Assembly: GCA_015680685.1 (NCBI GenBank)
Contig: MNCI01023539.1
Span: 248,280 to 312,279 of the forward strand
DNA: 64,000 nucleotides
Direction of reading: 5' to 3'
From: Gnetum montanum
Lineage: Eukaryota; Streptophyta; Gnetopsida; Gnetales; Gnetaceae
Each line of letters begins with the position of its first letter. The first letter of the stretch is position 1. Below the pieces are notes generated by a model. It worked only from the letters and a program-made list of their open reading frames with translations, did not search any database and was not told where the DNA came from. The translations under genes were made by a program, and so were the position numbers. This document shows positions 21,638 through 34,399 of the stretch, in pieces.

Positions 21638-24600
21638 TTAAGTGTAACTGGAACACACAAGTCTTTCCCATAGCTGTAGCAGATGAACCAATTGATGACT
21701 GTCCAGATTGAACTTGGATGCTTGAGATGTGAGTTGAAAATAGGTGAGGCAAAAGATCTGCAACTTCTCCAACCTAGTAAGCAAACATTTGTTAGAATAC
21801 TCTATCTTTTGAAATAGAGCATTGCATCTTTGCTTCCAAATATAATATAAAATAGTAGGCCTAATAACTTTCCACAGAAAATTAAGATTAGTAGAAGTAA
21901 TGTTCAAGAATCCGAATATGGCATCCTCTTGAGATAGCTTGTATGATGGAAAAGCTTTAGAAGCCCACTGCCACACATGTTGAGCAAAGGGACATTGCCA
22001 AAATACATGGACAAAGTCATCATGTCCACCACATAGAGGGCAATTGGGATTAGGAATCCCCAAATATTCTAGACGTTTTCCAATAGGTAGACCATGGTGG
22101 AGAAGACACCAAAGTAACTGCTTAATTTTGGGGAGGGTCGGAAGTTTCCAAATAAGTTGGAAGAGAGGGATCCAAAATGTTTCTGACTCTTGTTTGTGCC
22201 AATACTTATTGCAACATTGAATGACTTCAAATGGGTTATGCATGAGATGAAAGGGGACAAATGGCCGATAGGGCAAGAGTTTAACCCCATTAAGCCATTG
22301 AAGGCCATGAAAAAGGCTTTGCACTGTAACATCCAGATGCCAGTGACCATGGAGAAAAGAGTAAATCTGAACTAGGCAATGGTTCATTGCAGCTGACTCC
22401 CCATACAAAGTGTTAAACTCGACCCCTGAAATCCAACGACTAGCCAGCCTAAGACAATTCAAGGAAATGACACCCTTTCGATACCACGAGGTAGCCACCT
22501 TAGCATTTGTGATAGCAAGGGGAGTGGGCGACAGAGGTAACCACCATGGACACACTTTAGAGAGGATAGTAGGGTTGATTTTAACGTTAGTCCAGTCAAT
22601 GTGAGTGTGTAGAATTTGCCAGGCCCTCCAAATGCTTTTGAAAACATGAGATCCAAGAAGAATGATAGAATGGGGGGAAAGGATCCAATTGACGAAATGG
22701 ATGCCTTTCCAGAAGGGTTTATTTTTAGGAAATGCTTGATGAAGCCTTAATTGGAGGAGGGTCCCTATAATATTTGAGGCATCTAAATGTTTTACCAACC
22801 ACTTAGCAACCAAGGTAATTCCTTGCTTATAAGAGTTCAAAGGGCCTAAGCCACCCTTATTCTTGGGGAGAGTAACAATAGTCCAAGCGACACGATGAAA
22901 GCCTTTCTGAGAATCCTTGGAGGACCACATAAAGTCACGGAATAACCGTTCTAGCTTTTGGTAGGCAGCTTGGGAGGGGGCCCAACACGAAGAGTAATAC
23001 ACATGGGTGGACGTGCATATGGACTTACAAACAAGGTATTTACCCGCAAGTGTGAGGGGTTTAGTTTTCCATTTGTCGAGTTTCTTTTGAATTCGATATA
23101 TAACTTGCTCCCAAAGGATAGATGTTGAACCTCTAAAACAGAAAGGGATTCCCAAAAGCATAACAATGTCTTGATCCTGAAGCTGCTTCCAATTATAGTT
23201 GGTCACATGTTTGTAATTGCCCTTAAAGCTATAAACAGAGGATTTATTCCAATTAATTATGGAACCTGAGAGTGTACAATATTGCTCCACCCTTAATAAG
23301 AGGCCGTGCAAATTGGTGGCTGTGTTTTGAACTAGAAAAAAGGAGTCATCGGCAAAGTGCATATTGAGAAGCTGTTGTTGAGAGGAGGAAAGGCTAACCC
23401 CAGTGAGAACTTTAGTTTTAATGTCCAGGTTAATTTGATGACAAAGAAAGTCTGATGCAATGATAAAGAGATAGGGGGCGAGAGGACAACCTTGGCGCAC
23501 AGACCTATGTATTGGAAAGGGAGAGGTAATGCCGAAGGTAGTGGCAATTCTTGCAGTAGCATCTGAGAATAAGCAGTTCACCATATGCAAGAACTTAGGT
23601 CCAAAACCAAGTTTGGTCATAGTCTGCAAGATAAAATCCCACTTAATGTTGTCATAAGCCTTGGCATAATCAAGTTTCACTAGGAGAATATCTTGTCCAT
23701 CATCCTCAGCCCACTTGAGACCTTCCCACGCCGCTACCACATTGTCTAAAATATATCTACCAGGAACGAATCCTGTTTGCTGAGGGGATATGATCTGACC
23801 AAGAATTTTTTTCAGCCGTAAGGCAAGGCACTTCGCCCAAATTTTATACACTACATTGAGAAGAGTTATGGGACGCCAATTGGAGATATCGGTTAGATCC
23901 CCAGACTTGGGGAGGAGACGAATTACCCCTTGATTTAGATTGGGCCCAAGGGAACCAATTAAGAGAGCCTCGTTAATAACCTGCAAAAGATCCTTGCCCA
24001 CCAATTCCCAATGATTTTGAAAAAATTCTATAGGAAACCCATCATAACCAGGAGCCTTTCCTCGACTTAACTTGGAACAGGCCTCTTGTAGCTCCGCCAG
24101 AGTGATATCAGCGTCAAGACTTTGCAGCATAGTGGGATTAATAAGGCAAGGATAATTAGGGGTGGCAGCCTTGAACGAAGAGATGTCCATTGGGGTAGCT
24201 GCAAAAAGGGTTTCGTAGTGGTTCTTAAGAAAAGAGAGGATACTATTGTGGTCAGTAATGGTGGTACCATCACATGAAATTTTGTCGATAGCATGCAAAG
24301 GGGAAATAGCATTAAGATATTTAAAAAATTCCTTACAGTGTTCGTCTTGAATATTTAACCAAGTGAGCNNNNNNNNNNNNNNNNNNNNNNNNNNNNNNNN
24401 NNNNNNNNNNNNNNNNNNNNNNNNNNNNNNNNNNNNNNNNNNNNNNNNNNNNNNNNNNNNNNNNNNNNNNNNNNNNNNNNNNNNNNNNNNNNNNNNNNNN
24501 NNNNNNNNNNNNNNNNNNNNNNNNNNNNNNNNNNNNNNNNNNNNNNNNNNNNNNNNNNNNNNNNNNNNNNNNNNNNNNNNNNNNNNNNNNNNNNNNNNNN

Positions 24601-25406
24601 NNNNNNNNNNNNNNNNNNNNNNNNNNNNNNNNNNNNNNNNNNNNNNNNNNNNNNNNNNNNNNNNNNNNNNNNNNNNNNNNNNNNNNNNNNNNNNNNNNNN
24701 NNNNNNNNNNNNNNNNNNNNNNNNNNNNNNNNNNNNNNNNNNNNNNNNNNNNNNNNNNNNNNNNNNNNNNNNNNNNNNNNNNNNNNNNNNNNNNNNNNNN
24801 NNNNNNNNNNNNNNNNNNNNNNNNNNNNNNNNNNNNNNNAGGCCTGGTACTCGAGAGTGGGCAATTGAAGAAACGTCCCTCCGAGCTTATCTTGAGGGAA
24901 TTCTACCATATTNAGTACTCGAGAGTGGGCAATTGAAGAAACGTCCCTCCGAGCTTATCTTGAGGAAATTCTACCATATTAAAATCTCCTCCAAATATCC
25001 AAGGCATTGGGGGAAGAGAAGTTGCAAGTTCATGCCAAAGGAGAGCCCGTTCTGTGGAGTCATTTGGGGCATATATCGAGTAAATGCCAAAAGGGCCATG
25101 CCGGGATGAGAAGGTGGCCCAGGAAACTCTATGCCCAGAATCAGAACCGCTTTGAAGGATTTTAGTTTTCCAGTAGGGTGAGAGGAGAATGGCCGCACCT
25201 CCTTTCCCACTTACATGGGATGTCGCTAGGAGTGAGGAGTGAGGAAGAAACCAGTGGGCGAAATAGGATAAAAGGACGGCTGAGATCTTAATTTCTTGAA
25301 GGAGGATGAAATCAAAAGCCAAATTTAGACTAGATATAAAGTTGCCTGCTCGCTTCCGTTGAAGCCTATTAGTAAGGCCTTGAACGTTCCAAGAAAGGAG
25401 ATTCAT
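21638..25406 (-). CDS. LINE ORF2: endonuclease and reverse transcriptase
   Basis: ORF2 starts at an ATG (25406; MNLLSWNVQGLTNRLQRKRA). The N-terminus is an APE-type endonuclease: WNVQGL, a FILLQEIK segment holding the catalytic Glu, and GGDFNMVEF. After an N gap (24369-24839) come the reverse transcriptase blocks KAPGYDGFPIEFF, NWRPITLLNVVYKI, QTGFVPGRYILDN, a KLDYAKAYDNIKW block with the first catalytic Asp, RQGCPLAPYLF, and the catalytic HFADDSFF (FADD where YADD is more usual). The C-terminal zinc finger is CPLCGGHDDFVHVFWQC (CX2CX7HX4C), in the plant 'zf-RVT' style. No RNase H domain is visible. Total length, about 1,250 residues, suits a plant L1 ORF2. The protein nicks target DNA and copies the element RNA into it. 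A duplicated segment of about 72 bp around the single N at 24913 is an assembly artefact that breaks the frame. Confidence 0.93.
24369..24839. other. Assembly gap (471 N)
   Basis: This run of N lies inside LINE ORF2, between the endonuclease and the reverse transcriptase. ORFs reported as crossing it are not evidence of coding. Confidence 1.
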
Positions 25407-26485
25407 GGGGAAACAAGGGGTAGTTTGGATAAGAGGTAAACGAAAGGTTTGGGAGTCGAAGTATCAGTTTCCTTTATTCCTGATAGGAGGGCAAAGGAGT
25501 TGTTGATGGGGACAACGGCCATGGAAGTGTCTAGTGAAGAGGAGTTGGAGGGAGAAGTAGAACGAAGGGAAGCTTTGACTCGTTTCCTTCCACTGGCCAC
25601 CACGAACTCATCTTCCGAGAATGAGTTCTTGACAACATTTGAAGGGGTGACCTGGGTGGAGGTGTGAACCTGACTGTTGTTTCTGTAGCTTGGAGAGGCT
25701 AGACTGAGAGGAGGATTAGGAGTTGTTGGGGGAGGAGATCCGAATTTAAAGGATACTAAGGGTGGGCCTACTGGTGGTGTGACTGGGGAACGAGTCTTCT
25801 GAGATGCTACAAGTTGTTTCTTCCTGGCTAGGATAGGACACGCCGAGATATGATGCTCGGCTCTGTGACAGTAGCTACACGAGTTTGGAAGGTAAAAATA
25901 GTCCACTTTTTGGGTGAAGAGTTTTCCACTAGCAGCGAGGGTTAATGAGGTCTTCCGAAAAACTATATCCAGTTCAATACAATAACAGCGAATTTGAGTT
26001 CCATTGATCGCCATACAATGATCGGAAATAATAGGGCCCAGGATGCTCACAATGTCCCTCTCAACAGATGAGAAAATGAGTGGAAAATTGGGCAGTTCCA
26101 CGTAACAAGGAATTATATTAAAAACCGGGTCATTGACATTAAAGTCAAAACTCCAGGTGCGTGCGATTAGGGTTGCGTTTCTTGTTGGAAAAATGTTTTG
26201 AGAGAGAGCCTTTTCGACCTGGGAAGCATCAGATAATTCTACCAAAATGAAGTGACGAGCGTAGTAACAAGCATGAGAAACCTGAATGCCATGGGGTTGA
26301 AGAAGGCTATGGACTTGCGTGTTTAAACTTGGGGACCTTAGTAAAAACCCCACAATTTGAAAAAACAAAAAACGAGATGTAAAATCTTTAGAAACTGCTT
26401 CAAAAATATCATCCGGTAAAAGAAAATCAATTTGAGGTGAGGTAGATGAACTTCCCTGAGGAAATGCAGGAGCTTGATGAATCCA
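25403..26485 (-). CDS. LINE ORF1: zinc-knuckle nucleic-acid binding protein
   Basis: The clear part (25403-26368) has an N-terminal globular region with LLRSPSLNTQVHSLL and FILVELSDASQVEKAL, resembling the plant DUF4283 type. It continues with TWSFDFNVNDPVFNIIPCYV and a zinc knuckle CSYCHRAEHHISAC (CX2CX4HX4C), followed by a Ser/Pro-rich tail. The same frame stays open upstream to about 26485 (including LPDDIFEAVSKDF) without an ATG, and an ATGATG pair near 26490 lies in another frame. A one-base indel near the start is therefore likely. The stop TGA (25403-25405) overlaps the ORF2 ATG (25404-25406). In the family, ORF1 binds element RNA. Confidence 0.85.
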   Translation of the reverse strand, partial: WIHQAPAFPQGSSSTSPQIDFLLPDDIFEAVSKDFTSRFLFFQIVGFLLRSPSLNTQVHSLLQPHGIQVSHACYYARHFILVELSDASQVEKALSQNIFPTRNATLIARTWSFDFNVNDPVFNIIPCYVELPNFPLIFSSVERDIVSILGPIISDHCMAINGTQIRCYCIELDIVFRKTSLTLAASGKLFTQKVDYFYLPNSCSYCHRAEHHISACPILARKKQLVASQKTRSPVTPPVGPPLVSFKFGSPPPTTPNPPLSLASPSYRNNSQVHTSTQVTPSNVVKNSFSEDEFVVASGRKRVKASLRSTSPSNSSSLDTSMAVVPINNSFALLSGIKETDTSTPKPFVYLLSKLPLVSP

Positions 26486-26804
26486 TCATTGTGACTTGCC
26501 CACGCCTGGGCCACGCACTTTCCTGACACCAATCTGCAACCTTGACTGCAGGAAAACCCTCACCACCAGTGTGCGTGTCCACCCACCGCCGACAAGGTCC
26601 GGGACAACGTTGCAGAAAGAAAAAACGGCCAGGAAAAACAGAAATCGTGACTAGGGTTGGCCGGTAACGTCAAAGCTGCCCTGCACCCCACCAAACACTG
26701 GGCAAGCGATGGACGACAACAACACCACAGAAGGTAGAGCACAGGAGGGCTCAGCAACACAACGACGCCCAACGGAAGAAAAGAGCACCAACATTTTTAT
26801 GACC

Positions 26805-26820
26805 TTTTATTAGTAATATG
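26805..26820. repeat. Target site duplication of the LINE, right copy
   Basis: TTTTATTAGTAATATG is identical to 21301-21316 and marks the 5' boundary of the element at 26804. Confidence 0.9.
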
Positions 26821-28990
26821 ACTAAATTATGGATCCTCCACATTTTTTCTATTTATTTATTTTTATTAGTAAGATTGTTTTGTTAGCCCCTTAGAATCTG
26901 CTCTTTAGTTCTATAGTACCATAAAGCACCATATTTATTAATATAAAAAATGTATAAAACAAAGAAAGTATTTATTGTAGTAACATATAAATTAAGATTA
27001 CTTTTATACTTTTAGACAAAATGTTACAACTAGCCTATAATAGCAATTAATACAAAGAAAGCATTTATTGCAGTAACATATAAGTTAAGATTATTTTTAA
27101 ACAAAACTTTAAAATAAACCTTTAATAGCAATTAGATATCAATATCCACTAGTACACAACCTACCCAAAACTAAAAGACCTATCATTATATCTCTGCATT
27201 GGGTAGTTTGGGGTCTTAATTTTGATCTATTTCAAAAATTTAATTACGACAAAACTAGTCAATTTCAGAAATCTAACTTTTATCAGTTTCAGAAATTTAA
27301 TATAGATCAAATTAGACTACTTTCAATCACTTTTAGTAATCTAATTTAGGTCAAAATTAGACTACATTTAATCAGTTTTGAAAGTCAAGTTTAAGTCAAC
27401 TAAAACCACCTTTAATTCATGAATAGGATACACCAGCATCAACTAAAAACAAAATCCATTCTTCATGAATAAGATAAACAGGACCAATTAAAAATAAAAT
27501 CCAAACCCAATGCTCCAATATCCTGCACTATCAGCTAAATGCTCAAGAAACCCCCTTGAGTGCTCCCTTCTAATCTTTAGAATTTCATGATCTCTTCTAA
27601 TTCTTAGAATTTTATGACACAAGATATAAAACCTGAATCAATGCTTTACTGTTATGCACCTTAAATTCTAAATGCCCAAGAAAGCTCCCTTAGTCCTCCC
27701 AGAATCAATGCTTTACCATCGTGCACCTTACTCATGCCCAAGAAACCTCCCTGGTACTCATCGTGCACCTTTACTCCTCGTGCCCAACAAACCTCCCTTT
27801 TTAATCCTCCGTTGAGTAATCGCTTAATTTTTAGAAGAAATAAAACCAAAGTTGCTGCTTCACTGTACGCTGCCCTGAATCGAGCCGGTGCCCTTAAAAC
27901 CTACATTGAGGGAGCTACTCTAATTCTTAGTTTCACAACATGAAGAAATGGAACCAAAGACGCTGTAGGTCAACAAAATCAATTCGATTTCAGGACCGAA
28001 TAAAGCCCTCTGCATTTGTTCGCACGGGCATAGAAACCAGCTCATGGTGGTCTTGCACATTAATTATTCCTACAAAAAACCCCTACCGAAATCTGAATGC
28101 AAGATGTATACTAAGATAATCCTAACGCTCTGAAACATCAAATAATGCCTTCGCCATCAATGCTATGCAAAATAACTAATCAACACCATGCAGAGAAGAG
28201 ATTTCCAGCCTAGACACAAAATCCAGACGGCACTGCCAAACCTATACAGCCGAACCCATATAATAAAAAAAAACTGAGTCAAGCAAATTTGCGTACTATA
28301 TTAATTAAAATTAAGACTGTTTATGGAGTTTTTCAAGCTCAAGACTATATTATTACACTTCACCCACTATTTTATTACATTAAGGATGGTGTTTTTGCGA
28401 GTCCTACAGGTAGATTGGATTCCGAGGAGTTCAGGCATAGTCTAGCATTGTGCAACATGCAACAAATACTCAACTGGCTACAATGTAATTCAAAAAATTT
28501 AAATTTAGCTGAAACAAGTTCACCCCCCTGGGACCATGGAATATACCTATTACCTTCAGGTTCAAATTAAAATAAAAACAATTTTCAGAAAATAGATTAG
28601 CCTCACATGCAAAGACACGGGCCAGACCAACCAGATTTGAACAAATGCAATATACTAACTATAAAATTTTTTGCCTAAATTTAAAAACATGGCAATAAGA
28701 CCCTTCCGAAATTACTGGATAGTTAGAACACTACACAGTAAATTAAGACTTGAAGATGAATATTCATGGTTTAAGATAAGAAACGAACAGGAATAGTTTC
28801 GAACAGCCATACTCCCATAGATTCTATTACAAAATTTGATTATCCAAATTCAGACGTTAAAACAAATGCAATAAACCTACAACTTGGCAAATATAAGTGA
28901 CGCAAAATCCCAGAGGTAATCTGTCATTACAAAAGCTCTCTGTAGGAAAAAAAAATACGGAAGCATTCAAAAACCCTGGTCTCCCTCAAC
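26821..28990. repeat. Gene-poor A/T-rich stretch with local tandem duplications
   Basis: No supported gene is present. Three repeat patches are visible. At 26821-26872 is the right-hand copy of the array around the LINE. At about 26958-27146 is a tandem pair of units of about 95 bp (CAAAGAAAG...TTATTG, then AGTAACATATAA, then TAATAGCAATTA). At about 27540-27805 are three to four imperfect copies of a module with CCCAAGAAACCTCCCT and TCGTGCACCTTTACTC. From 27235 to 27420 there are weaker repeats of CAGTTTCAGAAATTTAAT and AGACTACTTTCAATCA. The right end holds the 3' untranslated region of the RPL11 gene. Confidence 0.55.
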
Positions 28991-31133
<2,143 letters not shown>

Positions 31134-31219
31134 TGCTGCTGCTGCTGCTACTACAGCTCCTCCCTCCCTTTCTTCCTTCCTCGCAGTGCTTAGCAGTGAA
31201 ACTAATGCCCTAATAGCTT

Positions 31220-31265
31220 AAACCCTAACACTCCCTCTCTAACAAAATAGACACATTTAGGGTTT
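31220..31265. promoter_or_regulatory. Telo-box pair in the RPL11 promoter
   Basis: AAACCCTAA (31220-31228, plus) and TAGGGTTT (31258-31265, the same motif on the other strand) lie about 90-130 bp upstream of the RPL11 ATG. Telo-boxes are typical of plant ribosomal protein gene promoters. Confidence 0.7.
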
Positions 31266-31502
31266 GGGGATTTCCAATTTTTCTGTTCGTTAAGAAGGTA
31301 ATATAGTTTTCATGTTGGCCGTGTATGCCGCTGTTGTTGTTCTTTGTAATTTTTAAATTTAAAAAATGAAAAAAAAAATTAGGTTCATCCAAAGTATGTG
31401 TTGAGACACGGCTTATTCTCAACGCACGGCTTATTCTGTGCTCAAGTTTTAAGGGGCATTCAAACCTAAATAATTGTAATATAAGCACACTAATTGGAAC
31501 TT

Positions 31503-31592
31503 TATAACTTCACATTGCCTACAAGAATCAAACTCATGACTTGAAGTTTTCAAATCAAAAATCTTACCAATAAGCTAATGCTTTAAGTTCTA
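31503..31592 (-). repeat. tRNA-derived SINE-like copy
   Basis: The minus strand reads TTAGCTTATTGGTAAGAT, then AAGTCATGAGTTTGATTCTTG and GGCAATG. The order is an A-box-like segment, a B-box-like segment and then the shared GGCAATG word. The same order occurs in plus orientation at 32114-32215. Confidence 0.5.
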
Positions 31593-31959
31593 ACAAAGTA
31601 TCCTATTGGCTATGTGGCATAGGAAGATAACATGGTTATTAATTAAACAAGTTGGGAGTTATCAAAGTGTCTAGTTAACCTCATTGTTTTACCTTCAACA
31701 AATTGGGAGTTCCATTGCACTTAAGGTACAAATACGTTAGTTATATTATTACTTAAGTTTTACAAAAGCATTGTACTGGTTTTATGTTTTGTGATATAAA
31801 AGATCTAGTTTTGGATGCACATGACCCTAACATTGTAGGCACTATAAAACAAATTTTTTTTTAATCTTCTTATTCTATTTTTTGGGGTTCAACAATACAT
31901 GCAACCCACCCCACACCTCCCCACAAGGCATGAGCACCCGAATGATTAAACAAATGAGG

Positions 31960-32215
31960 TAAGATTCTTAATTTAGTAACTCCAAGTTACATGTTCAATT
32001 GTAATAGACAATACTAAGGTATAAAGTTTGAGTATAAGACTCTTGATTTGGAAACTCCAAGTCATGAGTTCAATTTTGATGGGCAATGCTAAGCTATAAA
32101 GTTTTGTTTGAAACAATGAGGGGTTAGCCTAGTGGTAAGACAGAGATTTAGAAGCTCTACGTCATGGTTTTGATTTCAGTGGGCAATGCTAAGTAATATA
32201 AAGTTCTAATTGAAC
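31960..32215 (+). repeat. Tandem cluster of SINE-like copies
   Basis: Three units follow one another. Two 5'-truncated units (about 31967-32033 and 32034-32105) have AACTCCAAGT, then GTTCAATTTTG, then GGCAATGCTAAG and TATAAAGTTT. A fuller unit (about 32114-32215) starts GGGGTTAGCCTAGTGGTAAG, matching the tRNA A-box consensus TRGYNNANNGG. It continues through TGGTTTTGATTTC (B-box-like) to GGGCAATGCTAAG. Pol III activity is not shown. Confidence 0.5.
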
Positions 32216-32393
32216 TATGTATCTTGGGGTGTACCTATGTTTCACTTATCTTGGATTCCAACACCTCCACGTAACTTGAATACTCATTTTATATCATTCC
32301 TTACTTTAGTAGCTTAAATAGTTCATACAAAGATTAATCAGAGATTTGCCATTTTCTTCTAAAAAAACTCTATTTTACAACATGCTAATAATA

Positions 32394-32398
32394 CATGC
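32394..32398. repeat. Target site duplication of the solo LTR, left
   Basis: CATGC matches 33174-33178 exactly. Confidence 0.85.
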
Positions 32399-33173
32399 TG
32401 ATGAGTCACGATATCGCATACACGATATCACAGCCTGCCGTCGTGTCTATAAATAAGAGGCGGCTTTCCCTATTTTAGGCATCTAGAGTTAGCCCTTAGC
32501 CAAACTATAGCAGTTTTACCATTCCAGAGTTAGAATAATTTCCATGTGCCCGCAATAGGAGTCTTAAAGTGAACGGATCTTTATTCGAGCAAATTGTACC
32601 TGAGCACACATTTGTGTACGACAATAAAGACAAACTTTCTGATAAACCTTAAAGCATATGGACTAAGCTAAATAGGATTTAATTATTGCTAAATGTTTAA
32701 ATGCTTTCCTAGATAATTAATCTCTCTCAACCCTTGACTCTCCTAGTTAAGTGCATTCAATACGACCGCTTCGAGCACGTGTGTAACACTTGATAACCCA
32801 GTAACGAATAGCGTTTGGTAATCCTAGTAGCATTGCACTGGATCAGTGTGTGTGTGGCAAGTGGGAACAGATACTGATGCTAGGATACTTAGAACTTAAA
32901 AAGTGAATAGTTAATGAAAGTTAGTCATTTAGTTCTCTTCACCCTTCCCTATTAGCATAGGCGTTAAAAAGACAAAAGATATAAAAATCACATACCTCAA
33001 ACTTACTTAACCATACAACCGTGATAATACAAGTAAGTTTGGGAGGACAACAATTGATTAACCTTAAGTGTTCCATTAAGGCGCGTAAGCACTTAGTCCT
33101 TGGAGTTCGATTGGATTGCATGTGAGATGCTCGTATTCGTATGGTTGAGTGTAGGGTACCTCGCCACTCATCA
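32399..33173 (+). mobile_element. Solo LTR of the A/B family
   Basis: The LTR is 775 bp, from TGATGAGTCACG to GTACCTCGCCACTCATCA, flanked by a perfect CATGC duplication and with no internal sequence. U3 has two GATATC palindromes (32410-32415 and 32424-32429) and a TATA box (TATAAATA, 32448-32455). Solo LTRs arise by recombination between the two LTRs of one insertion. It sits inside a local tandem repeat (about 32335-33360). Confidence 0.95.
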
Positions 33174-33178
33174 CATGC
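33174..33178. repeat. Target site duplication of the solo LTR, right
   Basis: CATGC is identical to 32394-32398. Confidence 0.85.
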
Positions 33179-33360
33179 TATTCATCTTCTACTATTTCGA
33201 GTAAACATAATCAATATATAATTCCCTATACAATAGCTCAAATTGTACATATAAAGCTTAACTAGAGATTTGCCATTTTATTTTAAAAAACTCCATCCTG
33301 CAATATTCTACTAATACATGCTATTCATATTGTACTATTTGTAGCAAACATAATAAATGA

Positions 33361-34399
33361 AATCTATCTTTATGCTACACATTATTCATTAAGTCAAGGT
33401 TAAAATGATAATGACAATGTTATTTCTATAAATTATTCCATCTTTTAGTTTCAACTACATGTAAATATTTTGTTTCAACATGCTTGCCACCTTTAATGTT
33501 TTTCCACTAAAGTTGACAAATTTTTTTGTATTTACATGTCATATTTATATATCTCTAAAATTTTTCTTTAACTAATTTTCAAGATTCTTTTAAATTTATT
33601 ATTACACTAATATTTTTCAATGCCCCATTTTTATAGCCACAATTATTAAGTTCTTGTATTTCATTAAGATAATGGATTCTAAAAGTTGCATAAGAGAAAG
33701 TTTGTAAACATATTTGTTGGATAAATTGCTGAAATATTTTTCTCTATTAACACTCCAAAATCTACCAAAGAGATTAATTAGAAGATTTATACTTTTAAAA
33801 AATGAATGAAATTGATTAAGTATGACATACTAGGTATTATTCAAAGAATCAGATAATGGATTATGAATATTCTTATTACTGAATATATTTCTATGATAAG
33901 TTTTAGTAATAGTTATAGTGTAAAAATTTAGATCAAAATGATGAGATAACTACTAGAAATTAAAAGAATTATCTTTTATGTCAAAACTAAATATAATCCA
34001 AAATGAGGGGGTTTGAATCAATTGCTGTTAAAATTTTCAAACCTAATAAGTAGAAGCAAAGTTATGAGAAAAATGTTGAAATATATCATTAATATATTTA
34101 ATTAATAAGTACTATTTAATTTGAATACCATTGAGCAACAACTTGTTGAACCTTATGCCAAAATAACTATTTTAAAGGTTCCTTTCCTTTATAAACAGAC
34201 TCAATCTAGTTGACAAAAAGGACTTTTAATTAGTAGAAAGTGTAAGATTTCTTAACCATAAATCACCTTTCAACTTAGACATCTAAATAGCTTTTTATTT
34301 TGAAGTATAGTTTGAAGTATAATTATTCAAAAATCTTCAAATAGCAATTTTAAAAGCAATATTAGAGAACAAATCAATCTAGGATACATAGTACATTGG
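33361..34399. other. A/T-rich stretch without recognised feature
   Basis: No ORF, repeat or terminus is supported. It may be the eroded 3' part of the adjacent minus-strand LINE relic. Confidence 0.3.

Larger units (their letters stand above)
21317..26804 (-). mobile_element. Near-full-length L1-type non-LTR retrotransposon (LINE)
   Basis: The element is 5,488 bp (including a 471-bp N gap) on the minus strand, between perfect 16-bp target duplications. It has a 5' UTR (26804 to about 26490), ORF1 (zinc-knuckle protein) and ORF2 (endonuclease, reverse transcriptase, C-terminal zinc finger). The two ORFs overlap at ATGA. The 3' end has no poly(A) run; it carries AATAAA (about 21344-21349) and ends in a short hairpin, CAGGGTCCGACACCC. 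Apart from the assembly gap and single-N join, ORF2 is open, so this copy is young compared with the LTR elements nearby. Confidence 0.92.
32335..33360. repeat. Tandem duplication interrupted by the solo LTR
   Basis: AGATTTGCCATTTTCTTCTA, AATACATGCTATTCAT and CAAACATAAT-type segments on the two sides of the solo LTR (once the LTR and one CATGC are set aside) are repeated at about 33258-33360. The unit is roughly 150 bp and imperfect. The LTR inserted into the first copy. Confidence 0.65.

Noticed and set aside
24355-25109. Long ORFs on both strands running through the N gap at 24369-24839
   Set aside because: They consist of N-derived X residues. Only the flanking LINE ORF2 parts are real.
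27540-27805. Imperfect repeats with CCCAAGAAACCTCCCT as a CRISPR-like array or coding repeat
   Set aside because: The genome is eukaryotic, units are irregular and imperfect, and no ORF spans them. It is simple local duplication.
31220-31265. AAACCCTAA/TAGGGTTT as interstitial telomere repeat
   Set aside because: There are only two single motifs in opposite orientation upstream of a ribosomal protein gene; telo-box is the better reading.
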